A DNA stretch of 64,000 bases from Cardinalis cardinalis (lineage: Eukaryota > Chordata > Aves > Passeriformes > Cardinalidae). The notes below the pieces were generated by a model. The model was not told the DNA's origin. It saw only the letters and a program-made list of their open reading frames with translations, and did not search any database. Position numbers and translations under genes: made by a program. Position 1 is the stretch's first letter, and each line of letters opens with the position of its first letter. Positions 53,160 through 64,000 of the stretch are shown in pieces. Location of the stretch: NCBI GenBank assembly GCA_014549065.1, contig JACDOX010000084.1, forward strand, positions 1,975,533 through 2,039,532. Reading direction: 5' to 3'.

Positions 53160-53219
53160 TACACACACACATATATTTTTATAAAATATACATGATGGAG
53201 ATATACTTATATCTCCATC
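53160..53219. repeat. (AC)6 tract followed by a 26-base inverted repeat
   Basis: ACAC units (53161-53172) and a TATA-rich step lead to a near-perfect palindrome. GATGGAGATATA (53194-53205) and TATATCTCCATC (53208-53219) are exact reverse complements separated by CT. Confidence 0.9.
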
Positions 53220-53739
53220 CTGGATAGATGGAAAATAAGAGGAAAAGGTAAAGGAACTCAAGCTGTTTAGCAAGTTGAAACTATTTAAATAATAAGCCCT
53301 TTGAAATGTCATTTCATCTANTTGTTTCATTGTGTTCATCTTTAAAACAGAAGAGACAGTCTAGTCTTTGATACACACCTAAGAAATTTACCTGCATTAT
53401 ACAGATAAAGGAAATTAATGCAACAAAGAAGAGGATGCATAACTTTCCTCAGAGTGCTATNGACCTCTTAGGAGCACGAAGATACTAACACTTCTATTTG
53501 ATGCAAGTATGGGTTGGCTAAATTGGACATTGAGGACACAGAGGAATGAATATGAGCAAAACCACCTTGTACCGAACACAATTATTGTNAGGCACAGGCC
53601 AGCAGTATCTGCTTGAAGCAAATGTCCATAGCAANGGTGGCTTTTTCCCTGGGGAAAGGAGAAGGTAACAGCAGATTTAGTCCAAGAATCCTTTTCCTTC
53701 CCCAATTTCTGGAAGCCTCTTTTCTCTAAACTCGTCTTA
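53220..53739. other. Non-coding stretch before the second CpG island
   Basis: AT-rich. A minus-strand GTAAGA donor-like hexamer (53740-53735) sits exactly at the island's lower edge and could end a first exon transcribed from the island on the minus strand, though the base before it (T) is not favourable. Confidence 0.4.
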
Positions 53740-54115
53740 CAGCAGCCTTGGCGGGCGGCTTGTGCTGCTCGGCTGCTGGCACGGCACGCACCGCTCATCC
53801 TCCGCAGACCCGGAGCAGCAGGAGGCGGCACTCCCAGCTGCGGGAGGGAGTGGGTCCCAGCCGCGGGAGGGAGCGGCACTCCCAGCCGCGGGCGGGAGCG
53901 GGTCCCGCTGCAGGCAGCTCCGGCGGAGCCCCGGTAGATGGCATCGTTGACCCGAGTGTCCCTGGGCGGCGCAGTCCGTGCGGGGCCTTTGGGAGATGCT
54001 CGCTCCCGTGCGCTGCCCGAGCCTCCCAGCAACTGCCTTACGGCACTGAGAAGCGATTTCGGCTGCAGAATGTGCCAGACAGCGAGGTATGGTCAGAGAC
54101 ACGGTGAAAGGAGGA
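53740..54115. promoter_or_regulatory. CpG island with internal GC-rich repeats
   Basis: This stretch has roughly forty CpGs in under 400 bases, against near absence around it. It holds a short tandem array (53833-53903) of CCCAGC(C/T)GCGGG(A/C)GGGAG units spaced 23 and 25 bases, forming a 48-base dimer that keeps frame and gives a 16-residue repeat in open frames on both strands. Donor-like sites exist on the minus strand (53740-53735) and on the plus strand (GAG/GTATGG at 54087). The frame 53457-54032 (minus, 191 codons) spans the island but contains N and has no domain. A promoter function is inferred from CpG density alone. Confidence 0.7.
53833..53903. repeat. GC-rich tandem repeat, 48-bp dimeric period
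   Basis: Units begin with CCCAGC at 53833, 53856 and 53881. Alternate units end in GTGGGT/GCGGGT or GCGGCACT, so the higher-order period is 48 bases. It lies wholly inside the CpG island. Confidence 0.85.
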
Positions 54116-54179
54116 AAAGGAAAGCCACAGGAGCCGGCTTGATGAGAGAAAAGTGCATTCAAACTAGCGACGGGATGGT

Positions 54180-54465
54180 GGAATCATAGACTGGTCAGGG
54201 TTGGGCGGGACCTNTAAAGGTCCCTTCATCCAGCCCCACTGCAAGGAGGGACATCTTCAGCTAGCCCAGATCGCTCAGAGCCCTGTCCAGCCTGATCTGG
54301 AGCGTGCCCAGGGATGGGACATCCACCACTTCTACGGGCAACATGTTCCAGTGTTTCACCACCCTCTGTAAGAAAAAATCCTTCTATATCTAACTTAAAC
54401 TGACTCTCCTCCAGTTTGCAACCATTACCCCTTGTCTATCTCGACAGGNCCTGCTAACAAGTTGG
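54180..54465 (-). mobile_element. CR1 LINE, 5'-truncated copy
   Basis: In minus orientation the copy ends at 54180 with the CR1 3' terminus (…CCAACCCTGACCAGTCTATGATTCC-like; 'gaatcataga' on the plus strand). Plus-strand landmarks are the block around 54195-54245, 'gctcagagccctgtccagcc' (about 54273), 'cagggatgggacatccacca' (about 54310), 'caacatgttccagtgtttca' and 'cagtttgcaaccattacccc'. These match the standard order of the avian CR1 3' region. About 286 bases remain, typical of 5' truncation during target-primed reverse transcription. It is moderately diverged and has no coding capacity. Confidence 0.92.
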
Positions 54466-55800
54466 AATACAAGGAGTCTTTTCGGCTGTGTACAAGCACA
54501 GTCTCTGGCACTACAGAACTACAGCTGACACACTGCTGCATGCACTGTCCTGCAAGGGACAAGANGGTTCCTGAAGTGAAACCAAATCTCTTTCAGTTAT
54601 CAGCAAGGCATGATAACTGTGTCAAACTGCACCCTGATGGAGTAAACACNAGAGCTGAAAGAAAATATTGAGAGGACCTCACAACAATCACTACAAAAGC
54701 TTCTTTGAAAAGGGTCTTCTGATATAGCATGTATTTTCATGTGCCATCATGCAAATGAATACTGTTGAATACCATCCATACTACCCCTCTAATGTCTAGG
54801 TTAACCAGGGTGGACTGTCATGATGCACAAGGGAATGCTCTGTACCAAAAATGACCAAAGAGCTCCTTTCCAGCCTTGCTCTGCAGACTCTCCCCAGCTA
54901 GCTGATGGAAACAATGGGCACTGCAGCATGGAAACAGCCAAATGCCACATCTAAAAATCTCGTTTCCTTTAGTACATGGGAGGTTACTTGGAGACTGCCT
55001 TCTGCATTTTAGGCTATATAATCAATTTTGGCTCTTGCCCACACAGACATAAACAAAGAATAAAAATAAATTCATTAAAGATGCTGGTAGAGTAACCACA
55101 AGCGATGTCAGATTCCATTCTCTTACCAGTTAAACCAAGGTGCTCCACCAATATAGAAACTATCTTGGCACCTGGGTGTCTGGCACTAAAAAGGGAGTAT
55201 CAGCCCTTGGACAACTGAATGATTTCCTTGTTACTTGATCAGAAATCCTGAAATTCAGTGCTGTTACCAGGTAGCCTTCCAGAGTGGCATTACCTAATCC
55301 ATTAGGGTTTGTTTCATCACACCTTCTTCATCTTTCCTCACTAAATGCTGATTTGACATTTATCCTCTCTGTTTGCCATCTTTGGTAGTCACCTTCTGTG
55401 GTTATTCTGTACTAAGATAAATTGGTGCCAAAAGGAGAAGCTGTGCAATTGTGGCAATGGATACCTTGGGGTTGTCTTTGCCAACTACAATTCAAACCAT
55501 GGATGAAGCTAGAATATAGCTGGCCATAGCACACTTATCCACACTACACATACCTAAATACCAAGAACATCTGGTTCTCAGACATCTCCAGTAAACTGGA
55601 GTGGAAGCTGTGCATCCTTACTGACATGTTAACACTCAGCAGACACAATCTTCTGCTGCACAGAACAGAATTGGACAGCCAAAATCCCACAGGCTGCACC
55701 AGCAAACCACAAAGATGCTATAAACAACCTATAAATCCTGCTGAAATGCAAGGTTTCTTGTTCCATGTGCGATGCAATGAGTGTGTCAGGGACATCCATA
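54466..55800. other. Non-coding stretch, nothing assigned
   Basis: Mixed composition, no recognisable exon or element. Confidence 0.5.
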
Positions 55801-55809
55801 CCAGGCAGG

Positions 55810-55849
55810 CAGCTGTAACTCATGACCTGCAGGTCATGGGCAACAGCTG
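55810..55849. repeat. 40-bp inverted repeat with an 18-bp perfect palindrome
   Basis: CATGACCTGCAGGTCATG (55821-55838) is its own reverse complement. On the same axis CAGCTGT (55810-55816) pairs with ACAGCTG (55843-55849), with four mostly unpaired bases between on each side. Weaker similarity continues outward (CATCC… near 55794 with …GGATG near 55860-55864), so the arms may reach about 55 bases. This symmetry explains why open frames on both strands share an HDLQVM peptide. Confidence 0.92.
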
Positions 55850-58473
55850 GAGGTCTGGGGGGATGGCCTGTGGCAGAACAACAGCTCTGGTGGCTCACGG
55901 GTATGCAGGACTTGCTCAAAGTTTTGATACAAACAAGTAAACCATGTCAATTGGTTGTCTGTCACACGTTTAAAACCACACAGGATTTTATTAGGACATC
56001 AAAGAATCAAAGCAATTCTTATCAGAATGGACCAAAAAACCCACAAACAAACCAACCAACCAACCACACAGTCTTTAAGAATGTTTTATTTATGTCTCAC
56101 TAAAATAAGACTACTCTAGAAGAGCTGTACTACCTGAGAGAAGAGGGTATCTGTCAGACCCTCTCTAAGCTTTAGGAAATAGCAAGTATTCCAGCCAAGC
56201 AGGAGCATAAAACAGATCAGCTCTTTGTCCTTCACTGATCTGTGACCTCAGATGTGGCTTGAAGAACTAAAGTGTTGATATACTGTGTTGTGAGTGGTTG
56301 GCCATATTTAGGTAGAGATGTGCTGGGTTTTCACCTGCAATTTAGTCTTGACAAGGCTATGTATTTGTTTTACTAACATCTCTTTATGAGAAAGAAGCAT
56401 AAGTTGTCTATGCAGTTGGCCTGAAATACAGAAGATACAGAAAATTCTTATGTTATTTGGCATGTTCTCTCTGTGGCATGTTGGGGGTTTTTTGTTGGGT
56501 TTTTTTTTTGTTTGTTTTGTTCATTCTAACTATAAATTGCTCAGCGTCCAGTCCTGACTAAGCCTGATACCTTTCTGGGCTCACCAAGTTTCCAAGTGCC
56601 ATTCCAAGAAATAGACCATACAGAAAGCATCCTCTCGGTCCAAGTCATAGAAGCTTGTGGCAAGGCTTTTGAGGTGGCACAAGCTCCCTCACCAGAGGTC
56701 CAGAGTTCTGTCCACAGAACAGTTAACACAAACATTCACTCACCCCTACCAAGTGCTGTTTGAGATGGAGTCTGAGCACACCTTTCTTGTTTGCAGGAGA
56801 ATGACAACTACAAGGACAATAGATGCCATCTCACAGAAATACCTGGCATTACTGACATTATTCCTGCACAACATTGCTTCTCCCTCTTTCTCTCTCTGTA
56901 GTACAATTTGCTGCTATGAAATCTCAAGAATGCCAGTGATTGATTTTGAATATCTAATGTGTGTCTAATAAGCAGCAAAATGAGGCAGATGTGACAACAA
57001 ACAAAATGACAGTACAATGAAAATGACTGACATATAAAAAGAAGCTCGGTTTTGCTAAAAGAAAACAACAAAAACAAAACACAAAAACATAAGCATAAAG
57101 TGCCACTACTTCCTCCTCCAGCTCATTTGCAAAATCCATCTCTCTGGTTAAACAGCAAAGCACTGCTCAGGAGGCACATTGCTCACAGTGGGAAGAATCC
57201 CACTTTCATTGCAGGTAATCCTTTGCTACCAAGGACAGCACACATAACCCTGGTGGTTCCCATCCTGCAGAAAGGCCTGCAGGCACTCACAGTGTAGAGA
57301 AGGGTGGAAGGCAGTCTTAGCACCACCTTGCAGCCCTCACCCTGCAAGTTTGAGGCAGCAGCACTGCCTGGGGCAAAGAGCCACAGCAACACTGCCTTTT
57401 GGCACTGACAGTGTTTTGTAAGTGGAGGGCTAAAGAGAGAAACTTTAATTCAGCAACAGTAATTCCACCCATGCCAGTTCTCCTCTCATTTTCAAACCCA
57501 GCTTTTGAGGGATCCTGAGAAGTGAATCAAACCTTTACAGTTCTGCCAAAAGCAGCAGGGGGAAAGGCACTGATTGTGCAGTGGTTTGAGATGAATGTCC
57601 AGCTGATGTACCAGCAAACAGCACAGGGATCTCCTGCCTCAGAGAGGACCAGGCTGACAGATGGTGCAGGGGCTCCTGTTCTCGAGAGGCAAGATGATGC
57701 TACTGAGAATTGTGTCTGCACTGCAAGATTTATAAGAGAGAGATGGAACCATGCCACAGNCTGAGGTATTTTGTTGTTGTGCCATGTCCCTAAGCTCCTG
57801 TCTACTCCTCTTCATGTCAACCTTATTTTTCTATCTCNCCCTCCCCCTCTCCATCTTGCAGCAGCTCCCTGGTGACATCCCATTTGCCTTTTTCCACAGA
57901 GAGCAGCACCACTCTGAGAGAATTCAGTGAGCTCTCTGGAGCTGAGCTCACAGCTCTGGCTACAGTGAACACACAGAACAGACACATAAAGATAAATAAG
58001 CCAAGGTCAAGAGGCATTGTTGTGGGTCAGTGGCTGTTCACCTCTTCCCTACCAACACAGGTCTGAAGGTCTGAAGTGTATTTCTCATCCAGCCTCAAAT
58101 GGGCTTGAAGATAGCACAGCAAAAGTGCAGGAAGAAACAAAGTAATTAAACTACCCTGGGAAAACTTTCTGATACAAGACACTCCAAGACTCCATTTAAG
58201 CTCATGCAACTCTCCACCTGCACCTCTTAAGACTTTGTATGCAGTATATCTTGTGCCATGAGTTTCCATCCCTCCTGCAGCCCCTGTCAAGGGTAATTCA
58301 GCCTTGAGAAAGGCGAGGAATAAATCAACAGGTGGTTGTTGAAAGAAGAGGAAATGACATGAGAAATACAAGGCTGGCCTCACACAAGAGTTACAATGTG
58401 CAGCATCCTGGCATGTACACAAGGAAAAGCAGAAAAAATATTCAGCAGAAGAATAATCNAAGACATATCAGAA
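55850..58473. other. Non-coding stretch with short low-complexity tracts
   Basis: A T-free A/C tract with CCAA steps lies at 56030-56071, a G/T tract at about 56480-56521, and an A/C-rich patch near 57055-57090. No exon recognised. Confidence 0.5.
56030..56071. repeat. A/C tract with (CCAA)n
   Basis: Forty-two bases with no T, including four consecutive CCAA units. Confidence 0.85.
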
Positions 58474-58518
58474 AATCACAGAATATGCTGAGTTGGAAGG
58501 GACNCACAAGGATCCATG
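58474..58518 (-). mobile_element. CR1 3'-end remnant
   Basis: Plus-strand sequence 'aatcacagaatatgctgagt' followed by 'tggaagggacncacaaggat' is the standard complement of the CR1 3' terminus. Only about 45 bases survive before similarity is lost. Confidence 0.75.
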
Positions 58519-61500
58519 TTGGCATACCTGTGTTCCTTTATGTGGGACCCAAATCTCACTCCAAGTGAATACAACTGCTGAGAAGCCACAGTAAATGTAC
58601 TACTAAATCCAAGTTAAATCTGCCTGTTTGTCCGCTAATGGTCTCAACCAGCCACCCACTTGTTGGATTCATTGCGGGCTGCACACGAGACATTGTGTTG
58701 AACCCACACTTCCTNGTGTCGACAGTGCTTCATCCTTCTGTTAGGTTATGCACTGTCTGCTTTATCTAAAGAGTTTTAAAAAAGGCCCACAGAGAGCACA
58801 CATTATAGTCCCANCCTCAGCCCTTTATCCTTTCCCCCTCCCCCAAAAAGGTTTTTGCTGTGCAAAAGCACCTGCATCACAACACAGATGAACTAAGACA
58901 AGGGCCTGAATCCACAGCAGTCAGAGGAGGGATGTAGCTGCAGGGAGGCAACACTTGGCACTGCCCCATCCTGCTGAGGTATTCAGCTCACAGAACAGCA
59001 TTCACAAGTCCAAGCCAGACACCAAAATCCAACAGAGCCTGGGGCTTAAGGGCTAAGATCTGCCCTCTCACAGGAGCANTGACTTTTTTCATACCCTGGC
59101 TGCAGAGGTGGGGAGGAAACAATTAAAAAACCCCTAAAGTAACAAAGAAGTACCCAAGAAAAATGTTTCTCAAATCTGCGCTCAGATGTTGGATTCAACA
59201 TTTTTATAGTGAATTAGCTATTAATTTGTTACTAGCTTTCTATAAGAGCTGGGTTCTTTTACAAGCAGAAACATTTCACTGCCATCTCTCTGAGGGTCAA
59301 AGCTCTCGTACCAAGTGGCAAACTTTGTGTAGCATACTACTGGTGGTCACTGCTCTCTCACCCTCAGCATGGAGTTCACACTCACCTCCCTCACCTTCCA
59401 GGAGAGCAATATAAACATAACCAGGCTGTTGATGACACTGAGGGAAAATTTAAACTTCTCTTCTGAGCCTACTAGACAAGGCAAAGAGGATGCCCACGAT
59501 GCAATAATTCTTCTCTAAGATGAGGAAATTAACCACGTGAAGAATCCTGCACTTTATTTATACCTAAAACTATCAGCTTCTTATTTTAACTACAGTAGTC
59601 TGTCAAGAAACAGTAGTCCACAAACAAATTTTCCTTCTTCCAAACCCTTGTTTCCTACCTCCTTCATGAACACACTGTTTCTCACACACACAAAGCTGCC
59701 CTTGAAAACCTAAGAATTGTTTTTGAGCCTGGAGCTCCTCAAGACAGATAGGACAGAGTTTCACAGAAAACAGAAACGTGTTTACTACCCATGGCCAAGC
59801 AATAAAAACACCATTCAGGCAACTGTTCAAACTGTGGAAAGAGACCAAGTTACATGATCTCTATTTGCTCCCTTCTCACACACAGGCTCCCTGGCAGATG
59901 AAACACAAGAAAGACCCCATTAGTATGCTCAGGAGGTGAAAGCTCAGGTTTGCCAGCCTTTTACCAGGCAACATCAACCAGAACATGTCAATGTGCAGCC
60001 CAACAGGCTGCATAATTAGGCAGGTTCTGGCATTTTCCAGTGGCCACTGCAGGGAGCTGTCATAAAACCNATCACAGCACAGCAAAACAAACTTCTAGAA
60101 ACACAACCAGGCTGCACAAGGAAGAGCAAAGCCTGAGCAGTAAGTGATGTTGAAGTCACTTTTTAAAAGGCTGTGTGAGCATATAATAAAGGGGGGATAG
60201 ATGAACTAGTTCATACCTAACTTCAGTGTGAATGGCCTCACAACCATGGTGTGCAGGTGTGTGTGACATTCCCGTGTGCTTTTTCCAAAGAGGAAATAGT
60301 GAATGCCAGCCTTCCTTCTGCCAGCACAGAGCTGAGTGAATCAAGTGGCTCTGTCTGNGGAGCCAGTTTGTCACCTGCTACCTGANTCCATCATGGGAAG
60401 AGTTGGGAGANCCATTTCCTTTGGCATTTCACAGGGGTTTGCCAGCATTCTCAGCTCAGTCTCCTCTTCTGCAAGCTCCTGCAGCGAGAGCCTACAGCTA
60501 TTGCTCCTCCTGGCTGAGTCTTTCCATCCCTTCAGCCTGGCTCTGACCTGAATCTGTATCATTTTCCCAGGCATCTGAGCACAGATCACTTTGCCCAGAG
60601 CTGTTGCCTCGAGCTCTTGTCCTTGTTGTAACCCTGACCAGAGGCAGGAGAGGCTGGCAGGGAACACTGGTGGTGTAGGAATCTCTGCTCCTGCAGCCCC
60701 TTCTGACCCCCCAATCCCAGAAGGCAGTCGTGGCTGCTGGCAAAGCTCTGCTCCACGCTTCAAGCCCTCATTTTGAACACGCTTCAGACTGAAAAAGCCT
60801 TCAGAAAAGAAAACCAGAACCTGCAACTTCCAATTTAATAAGACCTTTGAGAGTGTGTACAGAGTAAAACATCCTGTTAAAGCTATCATTTGATCAAATA
60901 GAGAAGACTTGGGGGAAAAAAGGCTGATATTGGACACAAAACTGCAACAACCTAAATGTCAAATTTTTGCTGTAAAGCACAGAGAAGTTACAGTAATAAC
61001 AGTAAGTTATGTTAGCAGTTGTGCACCAAAATCACTGCACATTTTTATCCTTCACAAATTTTTCCCGAGAGCAATTGAACTATTCCTCTTTTCACCGGAA
61101 TTTCAAAAATAGAGACATTTTTGATGTACACACCTGGAACAGAATTTAATTCTCTCTTGAAGAGGCTTAATTGTTAAAAAATAGCACCAGGATCTAGGAG
61201 ACATCATGTAGTTCTAAATACATAAATCACTTTACCCACTTTAATCTGGATTAGAGCATGACCAGTCAATGCTGCAGTACAAATATTTGGCAATAGCCAA
61301 AGCCAGCTGCCATGCCAGAGATGTATTAGGNAGAAGAGAAGAGAGCTGCTCATCTCATGCACATTTCATGTCAAAATATATCATCTGTGACTGCACATCA
61401 CACCTCAGCATGGCTTTGTGTGGAAGATAAAAGGCTCTGATTTACAGCATTATAGATGTTTGCTAAATGCCTTAATTGCCCTGTCTTCTTTCAAAGTGGC

Positions 61501-62294
61501 ACTTTATTATTCGCTTTCAGAGTGTGCTATGTAAGGCAGATAATTTTTTACTAATTCTTTATTGACACCTTAAAAATCTGTATTTTACTAATATTCCTCT
61601 GAATAAGAAGAGTGTCTGCTTTACCTCAGCTTTCAGTGATGAACAGCCACAGTCAGCTCCTCGTTACTATGGCAATATTACATAGGAGGTACAGAAACAG
61701 GCTGATGCTTTTATCTTCTCCCTTTGTACCTACAATGTGCTCACTTCCCCCCTCCCCTCCTTTATTTTTGAACAAAACAGCCACAAAGAGGGATGGTGAA
61801 CCGTTCAGAGAATCAAAACAGAGGTTATTTCATTAACTTTGTTGTTATATTAACTGAGGATAAATTACAGGTCTATGAATGAGACATTCATAAACACCAA
61901 AGACCTTCAGACATGTTCTTGTAAATGAAGTGTTTTCTTTTTTTTTCTTGAAAAAAAAATTNAAAAAAAGAAGCCCTAGTGACCCACTCTGCTTGCTTCT
62001 CAATCAAAGCTGAACCCCTTTGCTGTTCAGTTGTACCCAGGCAAGAGTGAAAGCAAGGATCACTCACACAACTGGCTGTTTCCCCTGAAAACAACCAAAC
62101 CAGTCAATGCAGACACATTTGTCTGCGTCAGCTGCAAGGAAATCTCATTTTCCATGAGACCCCATCCAAGAGGTAACAGAAAGAGGCTCCNGCATGACTG
62201 CTAACACCACCTCATCTCTATTCATTTGTCTCTAACCAGCAATGGCTTAAGCCCTCCGCTCTAACTCCCCTCAAGGCTTATAGCAAAACACCTC
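58519..62294. other. Non-coding stretch; one long frame without recognisable product
   Basis: The frame at 60371-60937 (minus, about 188 codons) lies in a locally GC-richer patch. It has no signal peptide, membrane or catalytic pattern I recognise, crosses three N near its end, and competes with a second open frame on the same strand (60498-60743). I regard it as chance. The AT-rich sequence at about 61190-61600 is unremarkable by eye. Confidence 0.5.
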
Positions 62295-62320
62295 ATTTGC
62301 ATCTCTTGACTCCGCCCCTT
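62295..62320 (+). promoter_or_regulatory. Octamer motif next to a GC box
   Basis: A perfect octamer ATTTGCAT (62295-62302), the POU/Oct factor site, is followed seven bases later by CTCCGCCCCTT (62310-62320), an Sp1-type GC box. A GC-richer 200 bases follow. This arrangement occurs in some proximal promoters, but either motif can occur by chance and no transcript is visible. Confidence 0.3.
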
Positions 62321-64000
62321 GTGGGAGCNCTCCCTGGCTGTTCCAGCCGAAGCAAATCGGATGAGGGAAGGTTTGCAGCTCCCGGGCTGGGATGGTTTGG
62401 GAGGCAGGCATGTCAAGCAGCTCAGCCAGCTGAGCCAAGGGGGGAGCTTTGCCACAGTGGGGATCAGCCAGTGGTGGCACAGGGTGGCTACAACCAGCTC
62501 GTTCAGCTCCTTTTGTTCTGCTTACCATCTGTATTCATCCACCAGAGGTTAGAGATGCAGCTATTGCCTTCAAATTTCTTTNCAGATTAATCAAAAAGAA
62601 AAAAAAGAAAATCATGGAACAATTTCCCTGAAAAAATCAGCTCTTCAAACTCAAGAAATGTNTGTTTAGGATTTCTAACATGATACACTCCAGTTGCTCA
62701 TTCTGGTGAAAGCACCACTTGGGCTGACAACTTTTTGTAATGCTTGGTTCTACTGACACTTCAGTACTGCCCTAGACAGCCCATTTTTCTTTCTTCTTTG
62801 TCCTAGTCTATAGTTTTGTCAGCTACANATTTTCAATGTATGTTNCTCTGGCTTTCNGCATTTTAAAAATATCTTGCCAGCNGAAGTAGAGATTTCTGAT
62901 TACCACACTTAAGCCTATAGGCCATTGGTTTAATCTTTCAGAAATTTCATTAAACTCTTGGACATAACCTGCATATTCCAAATAATCCACAAATTGCAAG
63001 ATTTTTATCTGAGACACCTGACAGAAGCAATATAGCAGCACAAATTCCATAAGAACTCCAGAAAAAGAAAAAANAAGACACCCCATCAGTAAACTGTCAG
63101 TATGACCCATAACTAGGTTACCAATAGGCATGTGAATAACACATCTTGCACAGTAAACTTTCCCAACATGCCAGGAACCAAAAATCAGTCAAAAAGGCAT
63201 TGTAAGCATCAATACAAATNCAATATTTGCTGTTTCACAGTAATTGCACCCTGCAATATTGCCAATTTAAATTAAGATACCATGGTGATCATTAAGAGTA
63301 TCTGGGTCAGACTATCTTCCATTTTGANAGAATCTTTTTGTAGCCTCATTGGGAAAAGAATAAGAAGCCATAAGATAGAAAAAAATAGATTAATGTTTCC
63401 CATGTACTTGTAATTTAAAGGAATCGCTTGCTAAGGACATCTTGTGCATTATCCTTCAGATACAATTGCCAAGCCAAATTATTTCTACCCTAAAATGACC
63501 TGAGTGAAGTCTACACATATTTTCNTCAAAGCTAAAGAAGCTCAGTGACCACTGTGAATTGAAAAATATCCATTTTCCATAGACCACATAGTTGAATGGA
63601 GTGAGCAGTACAAAATATCCTCCTAACAAGCGCTTCACACCAAGGCATCAGTGTTCCTGTTTAATGGTGGTTGTGCAGAGTGTTTCTGCCTGTCCCAAGA
63701 AGAGATTTCAAGCATTGCAAACTGATATGGGGAAGGCACGTGGATGTGTAAGACAGACCACTTGGTCAAAGGCTTTAAATTCACTCTCAAGATCTGTTCA
63801 GCNTTTCACATGGCGGTAAAAGAATAAATCCCAGTGACACCTGGCCCCACACAACAGCCTCACCAGTACATTTATTTAACCGGCGGCTCTTTTTCTGTTT
63901 GCCTTGAAACTTTGCACTTCAGGGGTGAGGGTGAGAAGGGGACGGAGGTTTAGCTCACTCTCAGGAACTATAANAGAAGTTATAATAGTGGTTGCTGCAG
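62321..64000. other. Non-coding stretch, nothing assigned
   Basis: A short inverted repeat (GCTCAGC/GCTGAGC at 62420-62435) and four N calls at about 62827-62882 are the only local features. The frame 62823-63131 (minus, 102 codons) looks protein-like by eye but has four N and no recognisable family. Confidence 0.45.

Noticed and set aside
53457..54032. 191-codon open frame on the minus strand through the second CpG island
   Set aside because: Its Ala/Pro/Gly/Arg-rich part is explained by CpG-island composition and the 48-bp repeat. The remainder runs into ordinary AT-rich DNA with N positions, and the likely donor site would interrupt it.
60371..60937. 188-codon open frame on the minus strand
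   Set aside because: No recognisable domain, three N near its end, an overlapping competing frame and no splice or promoter context. The local GC content makes long frames likely.
62823..63131. 102-codon minus-strand frame with a protein-like peptide
   Set aside because: Four N in the last 60 bases hide possible stops, no family is recognised, and composition is ordinary AT-rich.
1..64000. CRISPR arrays, bacterial operons, rRNA or tRNA genes
   Set aside because: No regularly spaced repeats with unique spacers, no tandem coding frames with ribosome sites, and no tRNA or rRNA-like sequence were seen; the repeats show vertebrate (bird) nuclear DNA.

Overview
The window reads as nuclear DNA from a bird, probably a passerine. 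The case rests on the repeats. There are pieces of the avian LINE CR1 with its typical 3' end (54180-54465 minus, 30228-30272 plus, 58474-58518 minus, and an old, eroded ORF2/3' stretch at about 15928-16600 plus). There are also four LTRs that resemble endogenous-retrovirus LTR families common in songbird genomes. No repeat database was searched, so family assignment comes from recognised sequence patterns and boundary logic.

I can support no protein-coding gene. The longest stop-free frames (about 190 codons at 53457-54032 minus and 60371-60937 minus) show no recognisable domain. Many frames run through single N positions or simple repeats. The window is best described as intergenic DNA or the inside of a very large intron or non-coding locus: AT-rich, with many short A-, A/C- and G/T-rich tracts.

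Layout. 1-14 kb: plain AT-rich sequence with low-complexity tracts at 5.5 and 9.2 kb. 14.0-14.5 kb: a CpG island with a NotI site, the first promoter candidate. 15.9-16.6 kb: eroded CR1. 20.18-20.78 kb: a solo LTR on the minus strand with an imperfect 5-bp target duplication. 23.07 kb: a 34-bp poly(A). 36.5-37.1 kb: a plus-strand LTR with AATAAA. 37-47.8 kb: no features beyond AT-rich tracts. 47.84-48.25 kb: a probable minus-strand solo LTR with a TATA box, where N calls are unusually dense. 49.2 kb: a 123-base purine-only 19-bp minisatellite. 49.65-50.07 kb: an older minus-strand LTR fragment. 53.7-54.1 kb: a second CpG island carrying a 48-bp dimeric GC-rich repeat, followed by CR1. 55.8 kb: an 18-bp perfect palindrome within a 40-bp inverted repeat. 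62.3 kb: an octamer motif next to a GC box.

The points most worth following are the two orphan CpG islands, the palindromes, the purine tract and the N-dense LTR. I found no convincing undescribed gene system.
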